Origin: Oxyruncus cristatus | Lineage: Eukaryota > Chordata > Aves > Passeriformes > Cotingidae | Length of the DNA: 64,000 nucleotides | Assembly: GCA_013399855.1 (NCBI GenBank) | Contig: VXAY01004090.1 | Location: forward strand, 833,380-897,379 | Direction of reading: 5' to 3' | Part shown: positions 35,801-47,859 of the stretch, one piece after another | Layout: the number at the start of each line of letters is the position of its first letter | Numbering within the stretch: the stretch's first letter is position 1 | Program-made: the position numbers and the translations under genes | The notes under the pieces: model-generated | Databases searched by the model: none | The model's input: only the letters and a program-made list of their open reading frames with translations | Told to the model about the DNA's origin: nothing

Positions 35801-38711
35801 AATTTTGCTGAGAGCGATATCCACATGTAGTAACTCCCTTTTCTCCCTGTCCCCTCACCACTGTTTCTCACAGTAGCTATAAATTAGAATGCAATGAAAG
35901 CCAGGAGTCTTCGATTGCAATTAAAAGAGAGCCAAGTCCTGGGCCAGAGATATACAACTTGATTGTCTATTCCGTTAAACTGTGAGTAAGTCTCTGGTGC
36001 ATTTTAAGCCATCCCAACTGGTTCAGGAGGTTCAAGAGTTAGTGTAGTCCAAAAAACATTCCCTGAAGTTGTTTTTGCTATGGCTACCCTTTTTTGAAGG
36101 GAAGAGGTGGTTTAATATTTCATTTTTTGCCAGATGGTGCCAGCGAGTCTCACTGTTGGCCAGAGAATGAGCTCAAGCACTGTTTAGTTTATTAGCATAA
36201 AATAATACAAGGCTATATAAAATAATAGTCTAAATGAGATAGCGTTAGCAGATGAGCTTGTGCAAATTGTCCAAAGCAAGGGTTTGTCTTTGGCCATTTG
36301 CTGCAGTGTAAGACAAAGATCACTTGCCAGGGACCATTTTCAGCCAACAACAGGGACAAGACCATGATCCCTTCAGAGACTGCAGTTCAGGACTATCTCA
36401 GCAGCTCTTATGACCTCAAATAATCCTATGTGCCTCCACGATGTGTCCCAGTACACATGCAACATCCATACCTTTTTATTCTGTACTGCAGGGCTCAGTG
36501 ATACAGGTTCATTTTGTTTTGAATACTTTGGACAGAAAAAGAGAAAACTATTAACTATGTCACAGAGATATTACAGGGAGTCCAGAAGAGATTCAGGTCC
36601 AAGTGCTGTGAAATGTAGAGGGATATTAATTGACGTCATTTGGCTTCAGAGTCAAACAGTGAGCCCAGACTCTTTTTTTATTTGGCGATATGTGTAAAGC
36701 TGCAGAGAGAAGATCCCTGCTGCAGTAAGCCTGCACCCCCATACAGATTGAGTTAGCAATGGAATAACAGGCAGTGGAAAGGAAGAATTGACATTACAAT
36801 TTCCTATTAATGATGGTAAGAGAGGACTGAGACAGAGATAGGAATTCCCCAAACCTATTTTTCTAATAAATAAGTAAGAGTTAATTGGTTATTAAATTTC
36901 TGATCAACCCATATGGGATGTACCTTCTGAGTTAGACCATGTTATGGAAGGAAGTGTGATAGATGAAGGATCACCAGACTGACACATTGCCTGGTATCAA
37001 ACAGGTAATCAGCTGGATCTAATTTGTAGCTGGAGAGATGCTGTGTGTGAGTAAAAGGCAGCACCACTCATAGCAGGAACCTGAAATTCAAATTCAGTAT
37101 TGATCTCGCTGAAGCTTGGTGTTTGGAGGATCTGGCCGGTTTCTACTCTGGGAGTTGTGTCTTCTAGTTGTGGTTTAGTTTATGTGCTCCCTGAGGCCAC
37201 AAACTAAATTGCTTAAGCTTACTCTGCTGTGTGTCCTCTTAAGATGTCTCATGTTGATGCAGGGAATTAAGTGCTGTGTTCTCCTTTCTTCTCTCCTAGG
37301 TAAGTAAATAATGAGTGTTTCTTTGGTTCTCTTTCTTCTTTACTTACAAACTGCCATCAAAGGAGGGGTGGTGTGGCTCTGCAGTAGAAAACCAGCTTGG
37401 ACCAAATGGGAGTTATTTAAGGGTTTGCATAACTACCTGCATGGGGTATGTGCTTCTTGCAGGACCTAGCCTCACAGCCTGGCCTAGTTCTTGTGATATT
37501 TGTAGTCTTTCAGTGCACTCCTTAGAAAATGAAAACCTGGGTATGCTCCTGTGCCCATGAGAAAGTTAATGACATCAGAGTTTTATTTTGTGCTATTTCT
37601 GGGAGGGTATTAGATCACAGTTGAGCTTCTGAATTCTCAGTTGAATCAAGATCAAGAACTTATTAAAACTGAGGAATGTTAATGTCATCTTTCTGTAGTA
37701 CTTATATATGTATAAGGCATGTCACCATTCATTGCAAGATTTATCCTTTCAATTTCTAGTTCCATTGTGACTATGTCATGCTGTAGAATAGGAACATCAC
37801 TCCTCTTTTTCCTTTTTATGGATAATTAATTCATAATGGTAAAGAAGAATTTACACAAAGCGGAAAAGCATAGCTTTAAAGAAAGAATCATTCTGTCTGG
37901 TGGAATGGGTTAAAATATGTTTTTTTCTTGTACCTGTGGGAATAGACCATAGAAAAAAGTAAATGTTTTAATGAGAGATTTTCAACATAGCCATTAGCTA
38001 CTGCATTGAGTCTCAAGGGCTTTTGGTTTATTTGTTGAGATTCTTTCTACATTCTTAATAAAAAAAGAGATCACCAGAAAAAGAACATTTTTCCCTTTTT
38101 AAAAAATGGTTAACAAGTGTTAGAGGAAACACTAAAGAAAGTACTATGTCTGTAAAATAATTTCACACTATTGAAATAGAATCATTTATGGGGTTAGAGG
38201 CAGGGTGAAATGTTTGAAAGATCCACACTTCATTGTCCTAATATATGAATGCATGTCACTGCAGTGCTGGCTCCATTAACACTTCCCACTTACTATAACC
38301 TTGATGAAAGAGTGTTAAAATTATGAAAATGGTTTCCTTTTGAATTGAGAAGAAGCAGCATTGAAATTAACATTTTTTTCTGTTGATTATAGTAATATTA
38401 TCTAGTACTTGAGGGATAGAGTACAAGTGTTTGTAGGCTGGAGCCTATTTCTTTAGGTAGTTGCTTTTATTTTGCTACCACTCTATAGATGCTTTTAAGT
38501 AGTACAGACATACATCCAAATCAAAGCTTGTTAAAACTCTTGGAATGCCACAATTATTTCCCTGAAAAACTTATTTCCTAGGGGGTTTCCATGACCCCTT
38601 CTTACTTCTGTGACAGCAGAACTAATGTAACAGCAAACCCTCTCGCCACTTCTGCTCTGCAATGATGTGCAACAATTGAATGTATGAAGAAAATAAAAAT
38701 CTAAAAAAAAA

Positions 38712-38940
38712 CCATTAGATTAAATATGAGGAAGAAATAATTTATGGTGGGAGTGGTGAGACAATGAAACAGGTTGCCCAGAGAAGCTGAGGGTACCCCA
38801 TTCCTGGAAGTGCTCAAGGCCAGGATGGTTGGGGCTCTTAGCAACCTGATCTAGTGGAAGGTGTACTTGCCCATGGCAGAGGTCTTGGAATTAGATGATC
38901 TCTAAGGGTCTATTCCAAAAACATTCTATGATTCTATCAA
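38712..38940 (+). mobile_element. CR1 LINE 3' end, plus orientation
   Basis: The match runs from TTAGATTAAATATGAGGAAG through ACAGGTTGCCCAGAGAAGC, GTGCTCAAGGCCAGGATGG, ATCTAGTGGAAGGTG and TAGATGATCTCTAAGGG to the tail CATTCTATGATTCTATC. The final ~230 bp are complete, so this is a 5'-truncated insertion with an intact 3' end. Confidence 0.95.
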
Positions 38941-39974
38941 AACACAACCCTACATAATCTAAAGGCATAAGGGAGAGGTGTGGAGATGGGCAATTTGTGC
39001 CAAGATATAATACTGGGACATTATTCCATACTGGGGATGAGGGTGACACGCACTGGACACAGAACTTGAATAACTGACTTCCTACTCATGCTTGTTCATA
39101 CCCAGAATCAATGCTGTGTAACAGACATTTAGGTACTTTACCTACTTGCTGAGCTGCAACCAAGGAGGACAAACAGGAGAGAAAATTTAGAATTCCCTCC
39201 TCTACAAACCGGACGTTGAAGACCCTCTATGACAAAAGAGATTGGAAGAAATGTTGTTTGAAGGCTGATGTATAAAATGACACTACCTCTAGCTTGGGAG
39301 TCTGATACTTTGGCTTTACTGTAACAGTACAAGAACTGGTGCAGTTCTTTTGCTTAATCTTAAGCAATGGTTATGATCAGAAGTCAGTACATGATGGCCT
39401 TTTGCTTGCCCTCAAAGCAGTAGTCTTTGGGCCTTTCTGCTGTGTCTTTTTTCCCCCACTGGCTTTCTGAGCAATCACTGGCAGGTCCCCCACTCTGCCA
39501 GTTATTGTTCAGCCTCAGCTCAATACCTATAAAAAAATGCTGCATCAGCACCTCAGTACTTCTCTCCTTTCTATGACTTCCACACAAAGGGTGGGGACTC
39601 ACTTCATTCTTTGATCTCCTATCCAGCTGTGTCTTGCAGGAGGGACAGTAGAGTGGAGTATGTGCAGGGCTGCCGCGTGGAAAGGGGTGAGTATATATCT
39701 AATAGCAGCTGGTGCTTCACAGGAACAATGGTTACTTGCTTTCCACAACTAGAAATTGTGCTGTCTTGCACTTTGGTGAAGTGGAGGGCTTTGGTTTTAG
39801 GAGTGGCACACTGCTACAGGAATGGACAAGGTGATTTTATACCTTCTTTTGTAGAGTTGGTTAAAATGGTGTCCATCTGAACTCATTTTCAATAAATCAT
39901 GTTATATTCTACGAAGAAAATTGTGTTTCAAAACAAAGCATGAGCAGCTCATGTTTTCATTCCTCTGCCCTCTT
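38941..39974. other. Unique sequence with a micro-exon-like block
   Basis: No repeat is confidently recognised. A candidate exon lies at 39640-39686. The minus frame at 39384-39602 is 72 codons and unrecognised. Confidence 0.5.
39640..39686 (+). other. Candidate 47-nt micro-exon (speculative)
   Basis: The acceptor CAGCTGTGTCTTGCAG ends at 39639 and a strong donor GTGAGT begins at 39687. The 47 nt between are open in the frame RDSRVEYVQGCRVERG. They carry two CpGs in GCCGCGTGG, unusual in this CpG-poor region. The length and peptide match nothing I know. Confidence 0.2.
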
Positions 39975-40100
39975 TCAGTTTAAAGCTGTTCCATCTTGCC
40001 CTATCACTATATGCCCCTGTCAAAAGTCCCTTTCCAGCTACCTCATAAGCCCGCTTCTAGGTGCTGGAAGGTCTCCCTGAAGCCTTCTGAGGTCTCAGAG
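39975..40100 (-). mobile_element. CR1 LINE internal fragment, minus orientation
   Basis: Reverse-complement CR1 ORF2 sequence: AGTTTAAAGCTGTTCCATC, CTGTCAAAAGTCCCTTTCC, AAGCCCGCTTCTAGGTGCTG and GGTCTCCCTGAAGCCTTCT. The 3' tail and everything upstream are absent, so it is an isolated internal remnant truncated at both ends. Confidence 0.88.
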
Positions 40101-41754
40101 CACATCAGGTCCTCAGCCTGCCCCTTATCACTAACCTAAGGAAGCCATTTTTCACTTGAGTAAGTTTCTTACAGACTGGAATGTGTATCAAGTTAGTTCT
40201 CCTTTGCAAAAACATTTGGCATTAGTAAATAGAGTTTTGTAAATCTGCTTAACTTTCTTTTTCTCTTGCTGAGGCAAAACCAGCGTCAGAAAAAGATGTT
40301 CTGTTGGTATTTGTTCATTCAGTGCTGCTGGATATAGTCTGGGTGACTATCTGATGTTCAGGAACCAAGTTCAAGGCACATGTTATTCCAATAGAAGAAA
40401 ATGAATTCCTATAAAGCTGTTGAAGTGGATGGTTCAGAGATAGATAGATATAGCTTCTGTATCACTATATCAGTCTGTTAATGTATTGTTTAATTCATCT
40501 CTGTCCTCAACTGATTTATCTAGAGATAAGGCAGTGAAAATTAACTTCCCATTATACTGCATTTGAACTCATTTACAGCTTTCAGATTTGTTTAGTGACC
40601 TCCAGATCAAGGACTTCATATAAACTTTTGAAAGGAACAAATAAAGCAGTCACAGCCGAACCTTTGAAATGCCTGTGTCAAAAGTAACGTGGGGTAGTAT
40701 TTAGAACAGGGGGCTACAAATCATCTGCCACTCATTTCACATGAACCAGAGCATCATTATCCCATTCTTCCTTATCTTTATTAATATACAATGCTAATGA
40801 TAGCTGCATACTTGGAAATAGTGAATAAATACACTTTGCCTAAAATTCTGTCATCTTTTGGTGATTTAGAAACTGGTGTTAGTCTTGTAGCCTCAAAATG
40901 TTTAGTATTCAGCTTTGATTCAGACAAGTACTTGAAAAATAGTAGCTGTATTAAAACAATGTAAAGCATTAGTATTTGCAAAATTGCAATTCTATGTTTT
41001 ATTAAGTACTTCAGAATGTGTCCTGGCTGTCTTGGTATTCTCGACAAAATGCAGAGATTTACAAAAAGGGAAGATGATCTTCATAGAAGCTATCCTCTCA
41101 GAGAGTGATGGTACCTTTCAGGTAAGATCTTTGAACCCCGCAGTAATAGACCTGGTATGAATGGAAATCCATGGGCAGTTCTTTCTCATGGTTTGAATCA
41201 GGCCCTCACTCCTGACAGGGCAGAAAAGAGTTAAAACAGAGGAATTCAATTTAACTGAAAAGTAGAAGACTCTGTACAATCCATGGGAAAGCGTTTGGGT
41301 AACATATCTCTTAGCAATTATTTTCTCCTTCTCATTTAATTTGCCACAAACAAATAAACCATGAATTTTTTGTTTCATTAGTGTACATGTGCAAACTTAG
41401 AAAGCAAAATTTGCCTTATTTGAGACTAACCAGAGGTACAGAATTTAGTCATTGATTCCAGACCTTTTCTGAATAAAAAGAAAAGAATTGTATCCTGAGT
41501 CAGAGGATATGGGATATCTCATTTATCCCAGAACAATAACATTTGACAAATGTTGCTTCCTTCTATTTTGTAATTGTAATAGCTGTGGACCAAGTCTTTC
41601 CTTTCCCAGGAAGTGGGAGAGAGCATCTTAGTGTGCCTCTTCATGCGAGCAATGCCACACAAGCTTTAGAGCTGCACATCACACAAGGACAAGAACTGCT
41701 AATACTTCAGCATGGGCTGCTTTTACAAGGCAAGGCTCAGGATAAGCACTCCAA
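40101..41754. other. Unique noncoding sequence
   Basis: No repeat or gene is recognised. A short GATA run lies at about 40439-40451. Confidence 0.6.
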
Positions 41755-41870
41755 AATCATAGAATCATAGAATCAGACAGGTTGGAAAGGACCTCTGAGA
41801 TCATCAAGTCCAACCCTTGATCCAACACCACCGCGGTTACTAGACTATGGAACTAAGTGCCACGTCCACG
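41755..41870 (-). mobile_element. CR1 LINE 3' tail, minus orientation
   Basis: It starts with a well-preserved AATCATAGAATCATAGAATC, then AGGTTGGAAAGGACCTCTG, AGATCATCAAGTCCAACCC and CAACACCACCGCGGTTACTAG. This text belongs to the CR1 subfamily with the ACCACCGCGGTTACTAGAC segment. The low divergence makes it one of the younger copies here. Only the last ~115 bp were inserted or kept. Confidence 0.95.
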
Positions 41871-42391
41871 AAGCAGAGAACTGTAAATGTGATCCAAAAG
41901 GGAGATTCCCTTCCGCTGTTTTTGCACAGAGGAAAACCTAGCTAAGTTCTTGTATATTTAAGTGTAGCACAGGCATTTTGTGTATACTTTTAGTCAACTC
42001 TGAAGAAGCCTCTGATGCCTGTACACTAAATGGTGAACAATTGCTAAGTCAAGTAGAAGATCAGATGCTTAGGTATAGGCTTCTAAATATGGTCAATTTA
42101 TGTAAGACATATTTAAAATTGCATTCATGTTCAATTATAGATTATGTATTTTGCCTATATAGGTAATATGCTTTATACTATATATATATCAGTATATAAT
42201 TCTGCATATTTCACTGATACCTCAGCTCTTACATGTAACAGTTTTGTGTGTCAATAAAAAGAAACAAAAAAGTGAAAAAGGATGTCTGCTATTCTGCCTA
42301 ACGCTGCACTGAGGCACATTGAGAGTGTTCTCCCAGGCAGCTACAATATTTCAGTTGTAAATGTAATGTAAGTAATAATGTAATACAAGTT
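41871..42391. other. Unique AT-rich sequence
   Basis: Contains a short TA dinucleotide run near 42180-42190 and no recognised gene. Confidence 0.6.
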
Positions 42392-42620
42392 GGTCAGACC
42401 AAAGCTGCATCTGACTCAGTATTCTGTCACCAATTTGGCCAGTGGGATATGATTGGGGCAAGTCACGTGACTCGCATAAAATGCCAAGCACATGTAAGAC
42501 ATAGATAAATTATACTCCTTTTGCTGTTTGCTCCCTGCTTCAATCCTTTAGTAGTTTAAGTACTACAGGATTGACTGCCACCAGCTGAAGGGCATCGGAT
42601 TACTTTCTACAAAGCAATAA
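42392..42620 (-). mobile_element. Ancient amniote-type CR1-like repeat relic
   Basis: The segment TTGGTCAGACCAAAGCTGC through GTATTCTGTCACC and TTTGGCCAGTGGG follows the pattern GGTCAGACCAAAGGTCCATCT...CAGTATCCTGTC...GGCCAGTG. That pattern is a very common CR1-like repeat end in turtles and crocodilians. Weaker similarity may continue to about 42620. In birds such copies would be fossils from before the avian CR1 expansion. Identification is from remembered consensus text, and the orientation is inferred. Confidence 0.5.
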
Positions 42621-42682
42621 GCGCTAAGGAGTCAAATCCTTTTAAACTGTTTCCGTTCCATTTCCAACCCAAATCTGCTCAT

Positions 42683-42835
42683 CTAGAATCATAGAATGGT
42701 TTGGGTTGGAAGGGGGTTTGGGTTGGAAGGGACCTTTAAAGGCTATCTAGTCCAGCTCCCCTGCCATAGGTAGGGATGTGTTCAACTAGATCAGATTGGA
42801 GAGAACCCCACCCATCCTGACCATATCCTTCATGT
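42683..42835 (-). mobile_element. CR1 LINE 3' end with internal 17-bp duplication
   Basis: The reverse-complement tail AGAATCATAGAATGG is followed by two perfect tandem copies of GGTTTGGGTTGGAAGGG (42698-42714 and 42715-42731). GACCTTTAAAGGCTATCTAG, CTCCCCTGCCATAGG and AACTAGATCAGATTGG follow, fading after about 42835. The duplication is private to this copy. Confidence 0.93.
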
Positions 42836-44181
42836 TCCCCAAATATCAAAGAGAGATCCCCTAAAAAAATCTGATCTCAGTGACTGGCATTTCATGACCA
42901 TATAACTGGTGTTTGGGAACTATAGGGTTCAAATTCTGGCTTGCAATGTGCTGTGATAACCTATGTAATTTGCATGTGGGAACAGGAGCCAGCAGTTAAT
43001 GCAGCATCAGGAATAGACTCTCAAAATCAGCATAGAACACTTAGAAGTCAAAATAAGCAATCTGACAAACAAGCAGTGTGCTGGGTCAGGCAATTTGGTG
43101 ATGAATGCTGAACAAACAGGAACTGCAAACTGGTTCTGCAGGGAGGTAAGAAAACAGGGAGGGTAACAGGCTTTAGCAGCACTAAGATTTAAATGTTATC
43201 CTGGCGGAAACCTTAAGACCATCCAGACAGAAAAAACCCATCCAACTATCATATGACAATTGTTCTTTTCTCACAGAAGTTTATCAAATAGTTCTGGGCA
43301 AGGAAACTCACACAATACCAAAATCAACAGATAGCAAGGAGATTGAAAGGTATTTTAAGAAAGCTATAGTATATTAAAGTTCTGCAAGTTTGCTGGAAAC
43401 ATAATTCATAGTACTACCAAGGGGAAAGAACAGTATTAACTTATACATTTTATATAAACCCCTAAGTTTGGAACAAACCCACACCTCTTTTATCAAGTTT
43501 AATTTATATTGTAAGATGAAATAAAAATTTTATGTTCTGTGTGGAGTAGAAAAGGTCCTTAGTGAATGATCTTAAATTATCTCCTATTTGAATGAGTTCA
43601 TTTTACTGAGAGAGTTCTATCAAACCTTTAATTAGGCTTAAATTCTACATCTAAAAAGTTGTCAAATTGACAGTGACCTCCTCAAAACACATTGATCCAA
43701 GTCAATGGAACAGAGAATGAAATGTTAAAAATAAAAAGCTTTTTCATTTTAGTCATGGGATTTTAGGTTTAGTGTGAAAGGCTGGGGCAAGCAACAACTA
43801 CTAAAAAGATGATGTTTTCATTTTTTCTCTCTCTCAAAGAAGTTTCTAATGATAGAGGTTCAATTAGTTAATCTTTGCACAGCACTTCAATAAATGTAAA
43901 GTGCTCTTCTGGACTTGATCCGATTCTCAACAAATTTGTCAGGGGACTTTGCCTTGACTTCTGTGACAGATGAGCTACATTGCTAGACTCAAGCTCCCTG
44001 AACTGCTAAAGAAGAGATTTTGATAACCTCAGAGCTGTGAAGCAGAGTTTCAAGCACACTGAAGTCTTAATTTCTCATTTGCTCCATGATCAACCCTCAG
44101 TCTTTCAGAAACAGGACTCTTCAGTTTAAAATCTCCCTTTCCTGTCAAAATTGCCTTTCTTATTTCTTGATGTATGTCTTT
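42836..44181. other. Unique noncoding sequence
   Basis: No repeat or gene is recognised in this AT-rich stretch. Confidence 0.6.
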
Positions 44182-44253
44182 GGATGAGTTAGACTCGATG
44201 ATCCTTGGGGGACCCATCTGCCTCAGGACATTCTATGAATCTATTGTGATATT
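44182..44253 (+). mobile_element. CR1 LINE 3' tail fragment
   Basis: About 70 bp match the extreme CR1 3' end: GAGTTAGACTCGATGATCC, TTGGGGGACCC, and then GACATTCTATGAATCTATTG. The GATGATCCTTG-type tail places it with the copy at 13930-14153. Confidence 0.88.
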
Positions 44254-46204
44254 TGTATGCACCTGCATTAAAATATCCCTAAGCAAAAGCTCTGAAGCAG
44301 TCATCATTTACACATCCTTTTCAGTGCAATTTAACATGCTGTGCCTCCTGCTGGTGTTATAAGTAGTGGTTTTATAGTTTCTCTTAAAATGTGATGAAGA
44401 TATATATAAACCCCCTTATCCTGATTTCTGCAGAACCCCATTAAGGTGATTCCTTGATGAAAACTGCTTTTTGAGGTCTGCCAGACAAGACAATTTGTAG
44501 CTGACTTAGGTGAGGCTTTTCTACACTACTGTACAAATAAATTATGGTTGAGGTGAACATCCAATATATTCTGATCAATACAGTTCCATTTCTTAGTCGC
44601 ACTGAGAATTTATCAAGGACAACATGCAAGCTTATTTGAAATGTTATTTTTTTTTCTATAAAACTTTGTAGACATAACTTAGATTTCTGTTATTATTTTT
44701 TTTAGCTAATTCCATTTTTGCTTTTTTTCCTTTTCAAATTCCCACAGAAATTTTACAAACCACACTTTCCGTCTGATCCCAGTCATCTTGTTTGCTCTGT
44801 TTCAGTGTTTCAGAAGATCAATACCCACAATTCCAAGGTGTATTCTGCTTTTCTTTCGGTTTTTCTTGTTTGGTTGTTGTTTAAGTATATTACAACAGTT
44901 TTCTAAAAAAGTATATGTAGAGCACGGTGACATTAATTTTGTGCTTGATCTGCACTTCAGGCTTGCAAACTGTATTTATGATTATGAAATTAAAATTTCT
45001 TAGAAGAGAAAAGCTTAAACTTCATTCTTCTGGTTCAAAATTTGGGGAGAAAAAAATCAGTATCATGAGAATATCACCGATGAAGAGGATTCAGATCAAG
45101 ATACTGATCAAAAATGTACTCAATTAAAATAAGAGAATTAGATTTTAGTATTTCTCATGTCAGTGCTCTGGTCTGTGGAAAATACTGTTCCAGACTCCTT
45201 AATTCATCATTAACTTGTCTCTTGAGAGTCAGTGCTGTTTCTAAATCAAATCTTTTTGGTAGATAGGAGTCAAATGGCATCATCCCCAAATAGCTCAAAA
45301 CATGTACCAAATAATTATTGTGTAGCACTTTAATATGGATTTGATTTGCACTTTTTAAGGGGTTAGAGAGTTCACTACTCATTCCAGTTACTAGTGGAGT
45401 TTTTTGTCTTCCTCTGAAAGGACAGACTTGGGGATTCTTTCTTGAAGAGAGGTTAAGGATCTTAACCAGTGGCTAGACACTTGGCTGAGGGGTTTGTGCC
45501 ATACCTCAGAGACAGAACAAGAAGACAGAGAAACTTAGTCCATTGCTGAAATGTTAAATGAGACAATTCAAGTGAAAACATTTCTCTTACACTTTAGCTG
45601 CCAGAAGACATCCTAAAATGAGACTCAATTTTAAATTTTCTACTTTTATCAAAGTAAAAAAAAATGATGGAAAGATAGTATTTTTTCATTATTTTTCAAT
45701 TTGGAAAAGAAATAGGAGGTACTACAAAATCATACTATGTCTTATGGATATTTCAAGGTGTTTGGGTGCTTGTGAAAAATAAAATTATTATTTTTATCTT
45801 CATCCATCTTCAGGTATTGCAGTTACTTCCAAATGAAATAAATAAAATACATGAATTTAAGACATGAAAGATATTATGAATTAAATCATATATATTTACA
45901 ACAAGCAAAATTATAAAATGACAGAATTTATTGTTAAAATTTTTTATTTGCTCTTTTAAGATAAATGTGCAGGCAGTGTGAAATAAGCTATCAGGTTTAA
46001 GGAAACATAAAGAAGTGCATTATCAGACAGTGCTTTATTAAATGCTGCAGCTCATTGCAACAGACAATGTAACAGCCAAAAATAATTAGAGATATAAAGA
46101 GGAGTTAGGCAAACTGGAAGAAAAATGGATTCTGGTGCCAATACAATAACCTAGGTACCTTCTTTCCTCAAACCTGAGGTTTTAATGGAGTGATATCGAA
46201 GTGA
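44254..46204. other. Unique noncoding sequence with one exon-like block
   Basis: AT-rich with no interspersed repeat. It contains the 90-nt block at 44748-44837 and a 75-codon minus frame (45155-45382) whose composition is protein-like but which I cannot assign. Confidence 0.5.
44748..44837 (+). other. Candidate 90-nt exon-like block (speculative)
   Basis: A long pyrimidine tract ending CAAATTCCCACAG (44747) precedes exactly 30 open codons beginning KFYKPHFPSDPSHL. AAG and a weak donor GTGTAT follow at 44838. The acceptor is strong and the donor poor. The peptide is not recognised. Confidence 0.15.
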
Positions 46205-46319
46205 CAGTCTTAACTTTTCCCTTCTTTCCCTTTCCCTTTCCCTTTCCTTTTCCCTTTCCCTTTCCCTTTCCCTTTCCCTTTCCCTTTCCCTTTCCCTTTC
46301 CCTTTTCCCCCTCTCTTTT
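46205..46319. repeat. CCCTTT hexanucleotide microsatellite
   Basis: A C/T-only tract whose core (about 46226-46306) is head-to-tail CCCTTT, with one extra T near 46250 and degenerate edges. One strand is all pyrimidine and the other all purine, a composition prone to triplex (H-DNA) formation and replication slippage. Confidence 0.95.
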
Positions 46320-47859
46320 GCATTCCCTTTTCCCGTCTTCAGTTTCTATGAGTTACAGCTGACTGAATTGCATGTCCTTGTCTTGAGTGCCAGTATTTTC
46401 TACAAGAAGCGGGAATTTTCAGGAGTTCTGTCACCTGAAAGAGCTTTCTTGAGCAGCCATCAGTTACCTTCATCTTGTCACGGGTAATGGAATAAGGTAG
46501 ATAAGTAGAGAATAATATTTTCAAGAACCTTTTGTAATTCCAAGTGCTAAAGGCTCTCACAAGGTTGGAAAAAACCTATGTGCGTAAGGAAGTTTAGTGC
46601 TTCAATTTTTTCTCCATCAAGATTCTCATCTAGAATACCTGATGGTGAATGTGACTGCACTTTAAATTTCCAGTTATTTTAAGAAACTACATAGAATAGC
46701 TGTTAATATTTTTGTTTCATTGTTTACTTATTAATCTGAAGTGACATAATTACAAATCCTTGAAAAGGCAGTTGGGAATTACTAACATTTAAATTGGAAT
46801 TTCAGGTCCTTCCTGATGACTTGACAGTAAGGACTAGCTTTAGTCTTTTAGCCATTGTTTGAAGTTTTTTTAATTCTTTGTCTATAAATATGTATTCTAA
46901 TTTAAAATTCCTATCGCAAAATTTAGATCTGTAAGACTGTTTGGGGTGCTTAGATGTTGGTCTTTATTTCCAGTGCCAGAGGCATCATCTCACCAAAAAG
47001 GGAGTTGTTGCTATCCTGTGACTAGCCCTTTCCACTACCCAGTGCACAATAGACAGAGACTGAAAGTATTTCAGTTTTGTCACTGATTAATTGGGCAGAC
47101 TGAATGGTACAGTGGGTGAAGGACCTTAGAAATCCAGAGCTTTTATATCTCTTTCCATCTCTCCAGCTTGACTACACAGAGCTGGTAGAGAACAGCCATT
47201 GGTAAATATCTGAATGGAGACAGTCTTTCTCCTCTCTCCCTCCGTGATGTTATTTCTTCCTCTTTTTCTTTTGTTCTGATGCAGCTTCAGAGAAACTGGA
47301 CCAGTGATGATGAGTTGACAGTAACCTTTCACAGCAGATGATCAGGGGAAAACAAAACATTTTCAAGGCTCAGGGTGAACTAAAGGAGCAATTGGGATGA
47401 ATTCACGCACCAAAAATATTAAAGAGGTTAAGTTTCTGTACAGATAGCATTCACTATAGGTGTTTGTGATAGGCACAATTCTCATGTCACTTGGACTGGT
47501 TTATGAATATCAAGTTAATAATGTGTTATCTTGAGAGCAGTACCCTGCTGAGGTAAGCAAATGTAACATGCAGCATTTACATTTGCAGTTCTGACATTCA
47601 CATTAAAATATTTGTAGTACACTGTGGAAATGTGGATGTGCTTACTGTGCAGATTTCCATAAAATTATTTCCATGCTCAGTTGGAATACTGTGTAAATTG
47701 ATTGAAGGCATCAGGTGACACCAAAAATTACGTTAACATTTTCTTTCTCAAAATGCAATGAAAAGATTTCGATATTGCATTTGGAGGTTACTTTCTCTTT
47801 GGGGCACGAAGTAACATGGAATGGTTTTAAGTTCTTTTGTTTTCAAATGTCCTTCAACT
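46320..47859. other. Unique noncoding sequence
   Basis: No repeat or recognisable gene. All frames are under 75 codons. Confidence 0.6.

Larger units (their letters stand above)
27297..38711. other. 11.4 kb with no recognisable interspersed repeat
   Basis: I recognise no CR1 or other interspersed repeat in this stretch, the longest such interval in the window. It has T-rich simple runs (28831-28868, 31093-31106, 32873-32889) and many short frames, the longest being 130 codons at 32153-32545 (plus) and 122 codons at 31411-31779 (minus). None resembles a known family. A 14-bp motif AGCCAGGAGTCTTC occurs at 35599 and 35899. Confidence 0.5.

Noticed and set aside
35599..35912. AGCCAGGAGTCTTC repeated exactly 300 bp apart
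   Set aside because: Only 14 bp are shared and the flanks are unrelated, so it is probably coincidence.
39384..39602. Weak resemblance to a MIR-type SINE
   Set aside because: Similarity is limited to a few scattered words and could not be extended into the SINE core.
45155..45382. 75-codon minus-strand frame resembling a pseudogene fragment
   Set aside because: Its composition looks protein-like, but I could not tie it to any family.
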